Positions 8,254-15,650 of a DNA stretch of 51,578 nt are shown here, one piece after another. The notes below the pieces were generated by a model, which ran no database searches, was not told the origin of the DNA, and saw only the letters and a program-made list of their open reading frames with translations. A program made the position numbers and the translations under genes. This DNA comes from Modestobacter sp. DSM 44400 (GTDB taxonomy: Bacteria > Actinomycetota > Actinomycetes > Mycobacteriales > Geodermatophilaceae): positions 1-51,578 of the forward strand of contig NZ_FNOZ01000029.1 of NCBI RefSeq assembly GCF_900107175.1, read 5' to 3'. How positions within the stretch are numbered: position 1 is the first letter of the stretch; each line of letters begins with the position of its first letter.

Positions 8254-9379
8254 GCTCATCTCCTCGTTCGGTCTGCGGTGCGGGGGTGGTCAGGGGGTTC
8301 GGTCCGGCGGCGGCCGGCGGGAAGAAACGGGCGATGACCCGGTCGGTGGCGCGGCCGTCCTCAAGGGAGCAGAACGTCTGCCGGAACCGCGCATAACGGG
8401 CTGTGCGCTCCGCCGGTTCCCGGTCCGCGTCCGCCAGGGCCGCCAGGACCTCCGCGCTGGTGGTCAGCAGCGGTCCGGGCGCGGCCTCGGCCAGGTCAAA
8501 GTAGAAGCCCCGGAGCTCGTCCCGGTAGTGCTCGATGTCGTACGTGAAGTGGATGATCGGCCGCCCGGTGACGGCGAAGTCGAACATCGTGGAGGAGTAG
8601 TCGGTCACCAGCACGTCGGCGGCCAGGTACAGGTAGCGGACGTCCGGGTGGTCGGAGACGTCCAGGACCGGTGCGCCTTCGGCGACCGCCGGGCGGTCGG
8701 ACACCATCGTGTGCAGCCGGAGGAGCAGCACGTGGTCGGCCGGGAGGCCCCGGACGAGCTCGTCGAAGTCGGGTGGGAAGGCGTGGTCGGGCCGGCCGAC
8801 CGCCAGGACGAGGTCGTCGCGCCAGGTCGGGGTGTAGAGGACGGCGGTGACCCCGTCGGCGATCCCGAGCCGCGCCCGGACCTCGGCGCGCAGCCGGTCC
8901 CGCTCGGGGAAGCTGAGGACGTCATTGCGGGGGTAGCCGGTCTCGTGGACCGGCCCCCGGTAGCCGAAGGCGCTCCGCAGCCGGGGGGTGCTCGCAGCGT
9001 TGGGTGACAGCAGGTGGTCCCACCGGGCGACGTCGGCGTCCAGGGCGGCCAGCCGGCCTGCCGGCGGGCAGCTGACGTCCTGGTGCATCCGCTTGAGCGG
9101 CGTGCCGTGCCAGGTTTGCAGGTACGTCGCCCCCGGCTGCTTGTCCCAGTCGAGGGAGATGCCGTTGTTGGCGACGACGATGTCGGCCGACTCCAGGGCG
9201 GCCCGGCCCTCGGGGCTGCCATACACCACCGTCGCCACGTCGGAGGGGAAATCCCCCAGCCGGTCCGGGCGGACCAGCCAGACGTGCGAGAACTCGTCGC
9301 CCCGGCCGAGCAGCGCCTCGTAGAGCGCCCGCGGACTGTCGGAGTAGCGCCCCGAGAAGCTGTTCCAGACGATCTTCAC
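8240..9379 (-). CDS. CDP-glycerol:polyol glycerophosphotransferase family protein (TagB/TagF type)
   Basis: A 379-residue protein of the PF04464 family, which moves polyol-phosphate from a CDP donor to a wall polymer or glycolipid at the inner membrane face. Landmarks are VVANNGISLDW, TYLQTWHGTPLKRMHQD (catalytic-site His91 region), TGYPRNDVL, YTPTWRDD (182-189), LLRLHTMV and VLVTDYSSTMFDFA with GRPIIHFTYD. It is a single domain, shorter than full TagF. GTG 9379 is chosen because homology begins there and its GTGA overlaps the stop of a 17-codon ORF with a good Shine-Dalgarno. No Shine-Dalgarno precedes this GTG itself, which fits translational coupling. With the downstream cytidylyltransferase it forms a compact polyol-phosphate module, unusual in a lineage not known for classic teichoic acids. 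Confidence 0.82.
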   Translation of the reverse strand: MKIVWNSFSGRYSDSPRALYEALLGRGDEFSHVWLVRPDRLGDFPSDVATVVYGSPEGRAALESADIVVANNGISLDWDKQPGATYLQTWHGTPLKRMHQDVSCPPAGRLAALDADVARWDHLLSPNAASTPRLRSAFGYRGPVHETGYPRNDVLSFPERDRLRAEVRARLGIADGVTAVLYTPTWRDDLVLAVGRPDHAFPPDFDELVRGLPADHVLLLRLHTMVSDRPAVAEGAPVLDVSDHPDVRYLYLAADVLVTDYSSTMFDFAVTGRPIIHFTYDIEHYRDELRGFYFDLAEAAPGPLLTTSAEVLAALADADREPAERTARYARFRQTFCSLEDGRATDRVIARFFPPAAAGPNPLTTPAPQTERGDEHAHR

Positions 9380-9429
9380 CGCGACGTCGTGCCGAGCGTG
9401 CGATGGTCGAGCAGGGTGCGGTGGGTCAT
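9376..9429 (-). CDS. 17-residue upstream ORF coupled to the glycerophosphotransferase gene
   Basis: ATG 9429 follows GGAGG at 8 nt and encodes MTHRTLLDHRTLGTTSR. Its TGA (9378-9376) shares bases with GTG 9379 of the transferase (GTGA). This is the normal geometry of termination-reinitiation, and the transferase has no ribosome site of its own. The peptide resembles nothing I know. It may only deliver ribosomes, or its His, Leu and Arg codons may sense something. It is 17 codons, so it would be missed by usual gene callers. Confidence 0.55.
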   Translation of the reverse strand: MTHRTLLDHRTLGTTSR

Positions 9430-9739
9430 CTGCGCGTCCTCCACGGGGCGGTCGACGGTGGCTGCCACGGTGGCGCGCCGGGCGCCTGCGACGCGGCCCG
9501 GGCGGCACGTCGCGGACCGCGGGACGCGGCCGCGGTGCTCGCCGAGCAGGGAAGGGGACACCGTGCGCCGGGAGGCCGGGCGGGGTGGGCGCTTCTTCTG
9601 CGTCGTGCGTCCCGGGCACCACCGGTCTCGCGAGCCGGCGGCGGGAACGACGCTGAGGAACAGCGCCGATGCTCCATGATGTACGGACGGGGACCGCCCG
9701 TGGCAAGGGGTTGGCCGGGTGACGCTGGCCACCTCCCGC
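9430..9739 (-). other. Long 5' leader of the polyol-phosphate genes, no gene seen
   Basis: If transcription starts from the left half of the palindrome at 9740-9794, the mRNA has about 310 nt before the first start codon. An open frame exists, but its composition is unlike a protein (runs of Arg/Pro/Ser) and no start has a ribosome site. I see no known RNA motif. Confidence 0.4.
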
Positions 9740-9794
9740 GCCCCCAGCCTACCGCGGGGACGGCGCAGCGCCGTCCCCGCGGTAGGCTGGGGGC
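9740..9794. repeat. Perfect 55-bp palindrome with mirror-image -10 boxes
   Basis: Arms of 27 bp (9740-9766 and 9768-9794) are exact reverse complements around a single A at 9767. Each arm contains TAGGCT reading outward: 9783-9788 on plus, 7 nt before GTG 9796 of the leuS leader peptide, and 9751-9746 on minus, facing the polyol-phosphate genes. It therefore sits in a divergent promoter region. As RNA it would be a very strong hairpin, but the -10 positions suggest it acts mostly as DNA. Confidence 0.85.
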
Positions 9795-9795
9795 T

Positions 9796-9831
9796 GTGAC
9801 CGGCGGGTTCCTCCTTCTCCGGCCGTGCTGA
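9796..9831 (+). CDS. Leucine-codon leader peptide of leuS
   Basis: GTG 9796 starts an 11-residue peptide, MTGGFLLLRPC, ending at TGA 9829-9831. Three consecutive Leu codons (CTC CTT CTC, 9811-9819) sit in its middle. A TAGGCT -10 box ends 7 nt before the GTG, so translation is probably leaderless. A hairpin and a T-tailed terminator follow, then leuS. This is the classic layout of transcription attenuation: low charged tRNA-Leu would stall ribosomes on the Leu run and favour read-through. The codon run and the terminator are seen directly; the regulation is inferred. Confidence 0.75.
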   Translation: MTGGFLLLRPC

Positions 9832-9855
9832 CCTGATCCGATCAGACAGCACGGC
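9822..9855 (+). promoter_or_regulatory. Leader hairpin before the leuS attenuator
   Basis: GCCGTGCTG (9822-9830) pairs with CAGCACGGC (9847-9855), and CTGAT (9833-9837) pairs with ATCAG (9841-9845) inside. The left arm covers the last codons of the leader peptide, so a ribosome stalled at the Leu codons would melt it. No clear antiterminator partner was found. Confidence 0.6.
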
Positions 9856-9856
9856 G

Positions 9857-9882
9857 ACCCCTCCTGCGTGAGGGGTTTTTTT
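9857..9882 (+). terminator. Attenuator terminator upstream of leuS
   Basis: ACCCCTC (9857-9863) and GAGGGGT (9870-9876) form a 7-bp stem with a CTGCGT loop. Seven T follow (9876-9882). No plus-strand gene lies upstream except the leader peptide, so this intrinsic terminator only makes sense as an attenuator of leuS. Confidence 0.85.
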
Positions 9883-9920
9883 CTGCCCGCCGCCGGTACG
9901 AGGACCCAGGAGCACCCGAG

Positions 9921-12821
9921 ATGAGCCAGCCGGCCAGCCAGCCGACCACCGAGCCGACCGCCGATGGGGTGCCTCCCCACCGGTACACCCCGGCCCTGGC
10001 GCAGTCCATCGAGCTCGCCTGGCAGGACCGCTGGGAGGGTGAGGGGACCTTCCACACGCCGAACCCGACCGGAGCGCTCAGCGAGGGGTTCGAGCGGGTC
10101 GCCGACCGCCCCAAGGCCTTCGTGATGGACATGTTTCCGTACCCCTCCGGCGCCGGTTTGCACGTCGGCCACCCGCTGGGCTACCTGGGCACCGACGTGA
10201 CCAGCCGCTTCCTGCGCATGGACGGCCACAACGTGTTGCACCCGATGGGCTACGACGCCTTCGGGCTGCCGGCCGAGCAGTACGCGGTGCAGACCGGCCA
10301 GCACCCGCGGGTGACCACCGAGGCGAACATCGAGGCCATCGCGGCGCAGCTGCGGCGGCTGGGCGTCGACCACGACATCCGGCGCACCTTCGCCACCATC
10401 GACCCGGGCTACTACAAGTGGACCCAGTGGATCTTCACCCGGCTCTTCGAGGCGTGGTTCGACCCGGACGCCGACGGTGGCCGCGGGCAGGCACGCCCGA
10501 TCACCGAGCTGGTCGCCGAGCTGGACGCCGGTACGCGTCAGTCGGCGCCGGGCACGCTGCCCGAGGGCCGGGTCTGGGCCGAGCTGTCCGAGGTCGAGCG
10601 TCGCCAGGTGGTCGACGCCCACCGGCTGGCCTACCGGCACGAGGCGCCGGTCAACTGGTGCCCCGGGCTGGGCACGGTGCTGTCCAACGAGGAGGTCACC
10701 GCCGACGGCCGCTCCGAACGCGGCAACTTCCCGGTCTTCCGGCGTCCGCTGACCCAGTGGATGATGCGGATCACCGCCTACGCTGAGCGCCTGCTGAGCG
10801 ATCTGGACCGGCTGGACTGGTCGGATTCGCTCAAGCAGATGCAGCGCAACTGGATCGGCCGCTCCACCGGCGCGCGGATCGCCTTCCCGGTGGGGCCGGA
10901 ATCGGTGGAGGTGTTCACCACCCGGCCCGACACGTTGTTCGGCGCCACGTACCTGGTGCTGGCGCCCGAGCACCCGCTGGTCGAGGCGCTGGCCGCGGCC
11001 GACTGGCCCGACGGCGTCGACCCGCGGTGGACCGGCGGTGCCGCGACCCCGGCCGAGGCCGTGGCCGCCTACCAGCGGCAGGCCTCCCGCCGCTCGGAGC
11101 TGGACCGGCAGGCCGAGGGCCGGGAGAAGACCGGTGTCTGGCTGGGCGCGACCGCGGTGAACCCGCTGACCGGGCGCGACCTGCCGGTGTTCATCGCCGA
11201 CTACGTGCTGACCGGGTACGGCACCGGCGCGATCATGGCGGTGCCCGGTGAGGACACCCGCGACTGGGAGTTCGCGCAGGCCTTCGGGCTGCCCGTCGTC
11301 CGCACCGTGCAGCCGCCGGCCGCCTTCGACGGCGGCGCGTACACCGGCTCCGGCCCGATGATCAACTCCTCCAACGACCAGTTGTCCCTGGACGGGCTGG
11401 ACAAGGCCGGCGCCATCGCCACGGTCACCGAATGGCTGGTCGCACACGGGCACGGCGAGGCGACGACGACCTACAAGCTGCGCGACTGGCTGTTCAGCCG
11501 GCAGCGCTACTGGGGCGAGCCGTTCCCCATCGTCTACGACTCCGACGACCTGCCGATCGCCGTCCCCGAGTCAATGCTGCCGGTGCTGCTGCCCGAGGTC
11601 GACGACTACTCGCCGAAGACGTTCGCCGACGACGACGACACCTCGCTGCCCGAACCGCCGTTGTCCCGCGCGACCGAGTGGGTCACGGTCACCCTGGACC
11701 TGGGCGACGGTCCGAAGACCTACCGCCGCGAGACCAACACGATGCCCAACTGGGCCGGCTCGTGCTGGTACTACCTGCGCTATCTCGACCCCGCCGACGA
11801 CGAGCGGTTCGTGGACCCGGCGCTGGAGCGCTACTGGATGGGTCCGCGCTCGGCCGGGGACACCGGCGGGGTGGACCTGTACGTCGGTGGTGTGGAGCAC
11901 GCGGTGCTGCACCTGCTGTACGCCCGGTTCTGGCACAAGGTGCTGTTCGACCTGGGCTACGTGAGCAGCGAGGAGCCCTTCCGCCGCCTGGTCAACCAGG
12001 GCTACATCTCCGCCTTCGCCTACACCGACGCGCGCCGTTTCTACGTGCCGGCCGCCGAGGTCGTGGAGCGCGACGGACAGTTCTTCCACGACGGCGAGCC
12101 GGTCAACCGGGAGTACGGGAAGATCGGCAAGAGCCTGAAGAACATGGTGACGCCGGACGAGATGATCGAGGCCTTCGGCGCGGACACCTTCCGGGTCTAC
12201 GAGATGTCGACCGGCCCGCTGGAGCAGTCCCGGCCGTGGGAAACCAAGGCCGTCGTCGGCTCGCAGCGCCTGCTGCAGCGGGTGTGGCGGGTGGTCGTCG
12301 ACGAGGAGACCGGGCAGCCCCGGGTCGCCGACACCGAGCCGGATGCCGGCACCTCGCGGGCGCTGAACCGGGCGATCGAGGCCGTGCGGGACGGCATGGG
12401 GACGCTGCGGTTCAACATCGCCATTGCCCGGATCACCGAGTTGACCAACCACCTGACCCAGGCGTTCGGCCCCGGCACGGCGGTGCCCCGCTCGGTGGCC
12501 GAACCACTGGTCCTGCTGCTGGCCCCGCTGGCACCGCACGTGGCCGAGGAGATGTGGTCGCGGCTGGACCACCCGGACTCCGTGGCGTGGGCGCAGTTCC
12601 CGGTCGCCGAGCAGCGCTGGCTGGTGGACGACACCGTGGAGGTCGCCGTGCAGGTCAACGGCAAGGTGCGCGCGCAGGTGTCGGTGCCCGCGGACGCGGA
12701 TGCAGCCGCCCTGGAGGCGGCCGCCCGGGCCGACGAACGGATCACCGGATACCTGGACGGGGCGACCGTCCGACGCGTGGTCGTCGTGCCGGGCCGGCTG
12801 GTCAACTTCGTCCTGGGCTGA
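9921..12821 (+). CDS. leuS: Leucyl-tRNA synthetase
   Basis: A 966-residue cytosolic class I synthetase that charges tRNA-Leu. The HIGH motif is HVGH (81-84, in [18 protein letters not shown]) and KMSKS is KIGKS near 733-737, followed by LKNMVTPDE. The CP1 editing domain lies between ([38 protein letters not shown]). The catalytic core resumes at [17 protein letters not shown], and the tail [12 protein letters not shown]...[17 protein letters not shown] is the C-terminal tRNA-binding domain. An insertion with [20 protein letters not shown] is typical of actinobacterial LeuS. ATG 9921 has AGGAG 8 nt upstream. It is preceded by the leader-peptide attenuator and separates lipA from lipB in this genome. 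Confidence 0.98.
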   Translation: MSQPASQPTTEPTADGVPPHRYTPALAQSIELAWQDRWEGEGTFHTPNPTGALSEGFERVADRPKAFVMDMFPYPSGAGLHVGHPLGYLGTDVTSRFLRMDGHNVLHPMGYDAFGLPAEQYAVQTGQHPRVTTEANIEAIAAQLRRLGVDHDIRRTFATIDPGYYKWTQWIFTRLFEAWFDPDADGGRGQARPITELVAELDAGTRQSAPGTLPEGRVWAELSEVERRQVVDAHRLAYRHEAPVNWCPGLGTVLSNEEVTADGRSERGNFPVFRRPLTQWMMRITAYAERLLSDLDRLDWSDSLKQMQRNWIGRSTGARIAFPVGPESVEVFTTRPDTLFGATYLVLAPEHPLVEALAAADWPDGVDPRWTGGAATPAEAVAAYQRQASRRSELDRQAEGREKTGVWLGATAVNPLTGRDLPVFIADYVLTGYGTGAIMAVPGEDTRDWEFAQAFGLPVVRTVQPPAAFDGGAYTGSGPMINSSNDQLSLDGLDKAGAIATVTEWLVAHGHGEATTTYKLRDWLFSRQRYWGEPFPIVYDSDDLPIAVPESMLPVLLPEVDDYSPKTFADDDDTSLPEPPLSRATEWVTVTLDLGDGPKTYRRETNTMPNWAGSCWYYLRYLDPADDERFVDPALERYWMGPRSAGDTGGVDLYVGGVEHAVLHLLYARFWHKVLFDLGYVSSEEPFRRLVNQGYISAFAYTDARRFYVPAAEVVERDGQFFHDGEPVNREYGKIGKSLKNMVTPDEMIEAFGADTFRVYEMSTGPLEQSRPWETKAVVGSQRLLQRVWRVVVDEETGQPRVADTEPDAGTSRALNRAIEAVRDGMGTLRFNIAIARITELTNHLTQAFGPGTAVPRSVAEPLVLLLAPLAPHVAEEMWSRLDHPDSVAWAQFPVAEQRWLVDDTVEVAVQVNGKVRAQVSVPADADAAALEAAARADERITGYLDGATVRRVVVVPGRLVNFVLG

Positions 12822-12827
12822 GAACGT

Positions 12828-12868
12828 GGAGGAGGCGCCGGTGCAGGTCGCCTGCGCCGGCCACCTCC
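12828..12868. terminator. Bidirectional terminator between leuS and lipB
   Basis: GCCGGTGCAGG (12837-12847) pairs with CCTGCGCCGGC (12851-12861) through one G-U, and GGAGG outside pairs with CCTCC (12864-12868). The two genes converge on it. Confidence 0.65.
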
Positions 12869-12877
12869 GCCCGGGGC

Positions 12878-13519
12878 TCAGCTGGCTAGGACCGGCGCCA
12901 GCACCCGGCGCATCGCCGCCTCGACCGGGTCGATCGCCTCGGCGACGGTCACGTCCCGGCCCAGCTCGGCGGTCAGCGAGGTGGCCCCGGCGTCGGGGAT
13001 GCCGCAGGGCACCATGTTGCTGAAAGCCGCCAGGTCGGGGTCGCAGTTCAGGGCGAACCCGTGCATCGTCACTCCGCGGGCGACCCGGACGCCGATGGCG
13101 GCCACCTTGCGGTCGGGACCCCGCTCGTCGGCTCGCACCCACACCCCGCTGCGGCCCTCCACCTGTTCGGTGGCCAGCCCGAAGCCCGCGCACACCTCCA
13201 TCAGCGCGGTCTCCATCCGGCGGACGTGCGCGACGACGTCAACCGGGTCGGGCAGCGCCACGATCGGGTAGCCGACCAGCTGGCCAGGACCGTGCCAGGT
13301 GATCTTGCCGCCGCGGTCGACGTCGACGACCGGAGTGCCGTCGAAGGGACGCTCGTGCCGCAACGTGCGCTTTCCGGCGGTGTAGACGGGGGGATGCTCC
13401 AGCAGAAGCAGGGTGTCCGGCCCGGTGCCGGCGACCCGCTGCTCGTGGACCTCGCGCTGCCTGGCCCACGCCTGCTCGTAGGGGACCAGACCCGCGCGCA
13501 CGACGGTCAGCTCGCTCAT
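12878..13519 (-). CDS. lipB: Lipoyl(octanoyl) transferase
   Basis: A 213-residue enzyme that moves octanoate from acyl carrier protein onto the lysine of lipoyl domains, before LipA acts. Seen are [14 protein letters not shown], the [16 protein letters not shown] motif, the catalytic Lys in [22 protein letters not shown], and the catalytic Cys in [12 protein letters not shown] 13519 ([11 protein letters not shown]) is taken as the start: TAAGGT lies 7 nt upstream, while a GTG three codons earlier would overlap that box. It is convergent with leuS and followed upstream by the peptidase E gene. Confidence 0.96.
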   Translation of the reverse strand: MSELTVVRAGLVPYEQAWARQREVHEQRVAGTGPDTLLLLEHPPVYTAGKRTLRHERPFDGTPVVDVDRGGKITWHGPGQLVGYPIVALPDPVDVVAHVRRMETALMEVCAGFGLATEQVEGRSGVWVRADERGPDRKVAAIGVRVARGVTMHGFALNCDPDLAAFSNMVPCGIPDAGATSLTAELGRDVTVAEAIDPVEAAMRRVLAPVLAS

Positions 13520-13526
13520 GACCTCC

Positions 13527-13532
13527 ACCTTA
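13527..13532 (-). promoter_or_regulatory. -10 box, possible leaderless promoter of lipB
   Basis: TAAGGT on the minus strand ends 7 nt before ATG 13519. An overlapping AAGGTGG could also act as a ribosome site, so the two readings compete. Confidence 0.4.
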
Positions 13533-13540
13533 TGCCGGGC

Positions 13541-14275
13541 TCATCGGAGCCGGCGGGGCTCGATGCAGGTCTCGATCACCGTGCCGTCGGCACCGGGCAC
13601 GACCCGGTAGGCGACCTTGCCGGGGCGGTCGGCGACGGCCTCGGCGAGCTCGGTGCCGCGGTAGACCAGGCCCACCCCGTCCTCGGTGGCGTACCCGGCC
13701 GGGAGGATGCCGTCGGCGACGAGCTGCCGGTAGAGCGGCCGGCGCTGCTCCTCGGAGTCGTGGTGGACGCTGTTGGAGAACGGCAGCAGCGCGAGGCCGT
13801 CGGTGACCGCGCGCAGGTCGGGGCCGAAGGAGTCGGTGGTCCCGCCCACGTGCCAACACAGTGATCCGGCCGAGACCCCGCCCAGTACGACCCCGGCCTG
13901 CCAGGCCTCGCGGAACACCTCGTCCAGCCCGTGCACCCGCCAGACCGCGAGCAGGTTGGCCACGCTGCCGCCGCCCACCCAGACCACGTCCTGGGCCAGC
14001 AGGTGCGTCCGGACGTCGGCCACGGTGGGCATGCTGAACAGGCTCAGGTGCGAGGCGGCGACGTCCCCGCCCGCGAAGGCACCGTAGAAGCCGCCCACCC
14101 GCGCCGGGTCGTCACCGGTGGCGGTGCCCAGGTAGCAGACCTTCGGCCGGCCCGGCGCACCGGCCAGCTCGAACGCCAGGTCGAAGACGGGACCGGGCGC
14201 CCAGTCGTAGGGCCCGCGGCTGCGGGAGTCGAAGCCGATGCTGGTTGCCAACACGGTGGGGGCGGTGGCGGGCAT
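13541..14275 (-). CDS. Peptidase E (S51 family)
   Basis: A 244-residue cytosolic serine peptidase-like protein. The nucleophile elbow is GGVSAGSLCW with Ser135, reached after VVWVGGGSVANLL. FSNSVHHDSEEQRRPLY and GYATEDGVGLVYRGTEL complete the class I glutamine-amidotransferase-like fold. S51 members cut Asp-X dipeptides; cyanophycinase is a relative. The ATG overlaps the stop of the upstream FAD oxidoreductase as TGATG, so it is translationally coupled to it. Substrate is unknown. Confidence 0.85.
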   Translation of the reverse strand: MPATAPTVLATSIGFDSRSRGPYDWAPGPVFDLAFELAGAPGRPKVCYLGTATGDDPARVGGFYGAFAGGDVAASHLSLFSMPTVADVRTHLLAQDVVWVGGGSVANLLAVWRVHGLDEVFREAWQAGVVLGGVSAGSLCWHVGGTTDSFGPDLRAVTDGLALLPFSNSVHHDSEEQRRPLYRQLVADGILPAGYATEDGVGLVYRGTELAEAVADRPGKVAYRVVPGADGTVIETCIEPRRLR

Positions 14276-15531
14276 CAGGCGGGACCACCGGTCGGCACGG
14301 CAGCGGTCGGGGAGAGGCGGCGGAGAACGGCCCGCGCCGTCCGGGCGCCGCTGGCCATCGCCCCCTGGATCGAGGGTGTGTCCCGATGGTCGCCACACAC
14401 GAACAGGCCACCGCCGAGGTCGACCGGGCGGCGGAGCTGCAGCGGGGGAGTGGCGGCCGGCTGGGCGCCGGTCACCGTGACGCTGGTCAGGTGCTCCAGA
14501 TCGGCCGACGACACGCCCTGGGCGCGGGCGACCTCCTCCCGCACCTCGGCTTCCCTGGTTGGGGTCAGCGTGGAACTGGCCACCAGGGCGCGCCCGTCGG
14601 GGCTGTAGGCAGGCTGGGCGTCGGACACCACGACGGAGTTGACCAGCCGCCCGCCGGGGGTGCCCAGGACGATGAGCGGGTGCTGCCAGGGTGAGGCCGG
14701 CAGCACGTGCAGGTGCGTGGTCACCTGACGGGGCGCGGATGCCTCGACAACCGGTATCAGCGCGGCGGCCGTGTCCGGGTCGGTGGCCACCACGACGGCG
14801 TCCGCGGTCGTCGTCCCGGTGGCGGTGCGCACCGACCTCCCGTCGACCTGCTCCACCCGGACGCACAGGTGCACCCGATCGGGGTCCAGTCGGCCGGCGA
14901 GCTGCTCACCCACCGACTGCATGCCGGCGGCCGGCAGCCCGACCCGGCCGCGGATGAAGCTGCGCCAGACCAGGTCGAGGTAGCGACTGGAGGTCTCCAG
15001 CGCCGACTCCAACAGCACGCCGGCCAGGAACGGCCGGAAGAACCGCTCCATCGCCACCTCGCCGACGCAGGCGGAGCGCAGCGCCTGCTCGGCGCTGCGC
15101 TCGCGGGCGGACAACAGCCGGGTGACCGGCTCGTAGCCGGCCCGGACGGAGAAGCCGGCGATGGCGGCCTTGCGGAGCAGGGACCCCAGCGGCGAGCGGA
15201 CCGTCTCCCAGGTGCCGGCGGGGTGCCGCCGCGGGTCGACCACGGAGTGCGCCCGGCCGTCGGCCCACACGGTCGCCCCGGTCCCGAACCAGCCCATGTC
15301 CAGCGCGTCGACGTCGAGGTCGGCGACCCGGGGGTAACCGGTGTTGAAAACCTGGAAGCCGCGGTCGACCAGGAAGCCGTCGATCCGCTCGCTGGACAGC
15401 CGTCCGCCGGCGTGCGCGGCAGCGTCCACGACGTGCACGTCGCGGCCGGCGGCGGCCAGTCGCGTTGCCACCGACAGGCCGGCCAGGCCCGCTCCGACGA
15501 CGACGACCTCGGCACGGGCGGGCAGCGGCAT
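14275..15531 (-). CDS. FAD-dependent oxidoreductase (amine oxidase/phytoene desaturase-like)
   Basis: A 418-residue flavoprotein. The N-terminal dinucleotide-binding motif is VVVVGAGLAGLSVATRLAAAGRDVHVVDA with the following AHAGGRLSSERIDGFLVDRGFQVFN, as in protoporphyrinogen oxidase and carotene desaturase relatives. The FAD is closed by the C-terminal GLFVCGDHRDTPSIQGAMASGARTARAVL. The middle domain is variable, so the substrate cannot be told. ATG 15531 lies 6 nt after TAGGTT. It is cotranscribed with peptidase E (1-nt overlap). Confidence 0.85.
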   Translation of the reverse strand: MPLPARAEVVVVGAGLAGLSVATRLAAAGRDVHVVDAAAHAGGRLSSERIDGFLVDRGFQVFNTGYPRVADLDVDALDMGWFGTGATVWADGRAHSVVDPRRHPAGTWETVRSPLGSLLRKAAIAGFSVRAGYEPVTRLLSARERSAEQALRSACVGEVAMERFFRPFLAGVLLESALETSSRYLDLVWRSFIRGRVGLPAAGMQSVGEQLAGRLDPDRVHLCVRVEQVDGRSVRTATGTTTADAVVVATDPDTAAALIPVVEASAPRQVTTHLHVLPASPWQHPLIVLGTPGGRLVNSVVVSDAQPAYSPDGRALVASSTLTPTREAEVREEVARAQGVSSADLEHLTSVTVTGAQPAATPPLQLRRPVDLGGGLFVCGDHRDTPSIQGAMASGARTARAVLRRLSPTAAVPTGGPA

Positions 15532-15537
15532 GTCCCG

Positions 15538-15543
15538 AACCTA
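15538..15543 (-). promoter_or_regulatory. -10 box, leaderless promoter of the FAD oxidoreductase operon
   Basis: TAGGTT on the minus strand ends 6 nt before ATG 15531. No Shine-Dalgarno is present. Confidence 0.45.
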
Positions 15544-15637
15544 GGCGTCCCGTGGGTCGGGGACCTGCCGGGCGTCCCGGCCTGTGGACGGCGACCAGGC
15601 CTGTGGACGACGCCGGCACAAGGTCGGCCGTGCGCCC

Positions 15638-15643
15638 TACCGT
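15638..15643 (+). promoter_or_regulatory. -10 box, leaderless promoter of the kinase gene
   Basis: TACCGT ends 7 nt before ATG 15651. The divergent FAD oxidoreductase promoter is about 95 bp away. Confidence 0.5.
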
Positions 15644-15650
15644 CCCCGGC

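Noticed and set aside
9430-9915. A longer protein ahead of the 17-codon ORF in the same frame
   Set aside because: The upstream residues are Arg/Pro/Ser-rich without homology, no start has a ribosome site, and the frame runs through the palindrome.
9796-9920. A T-box riboswitch for leuS
   Set aside because: No T-box sequence (AGGGTGGNACCGCG type) or specifier loop is visible; the Leu leader peptide explains the terminator better.
15465-15650. An N-terminal extension of the kinase
   Set aside because: The upstream codons lack homology and overlap the divergent promoter; ATG 15651 has a -10 box at 7 nt.
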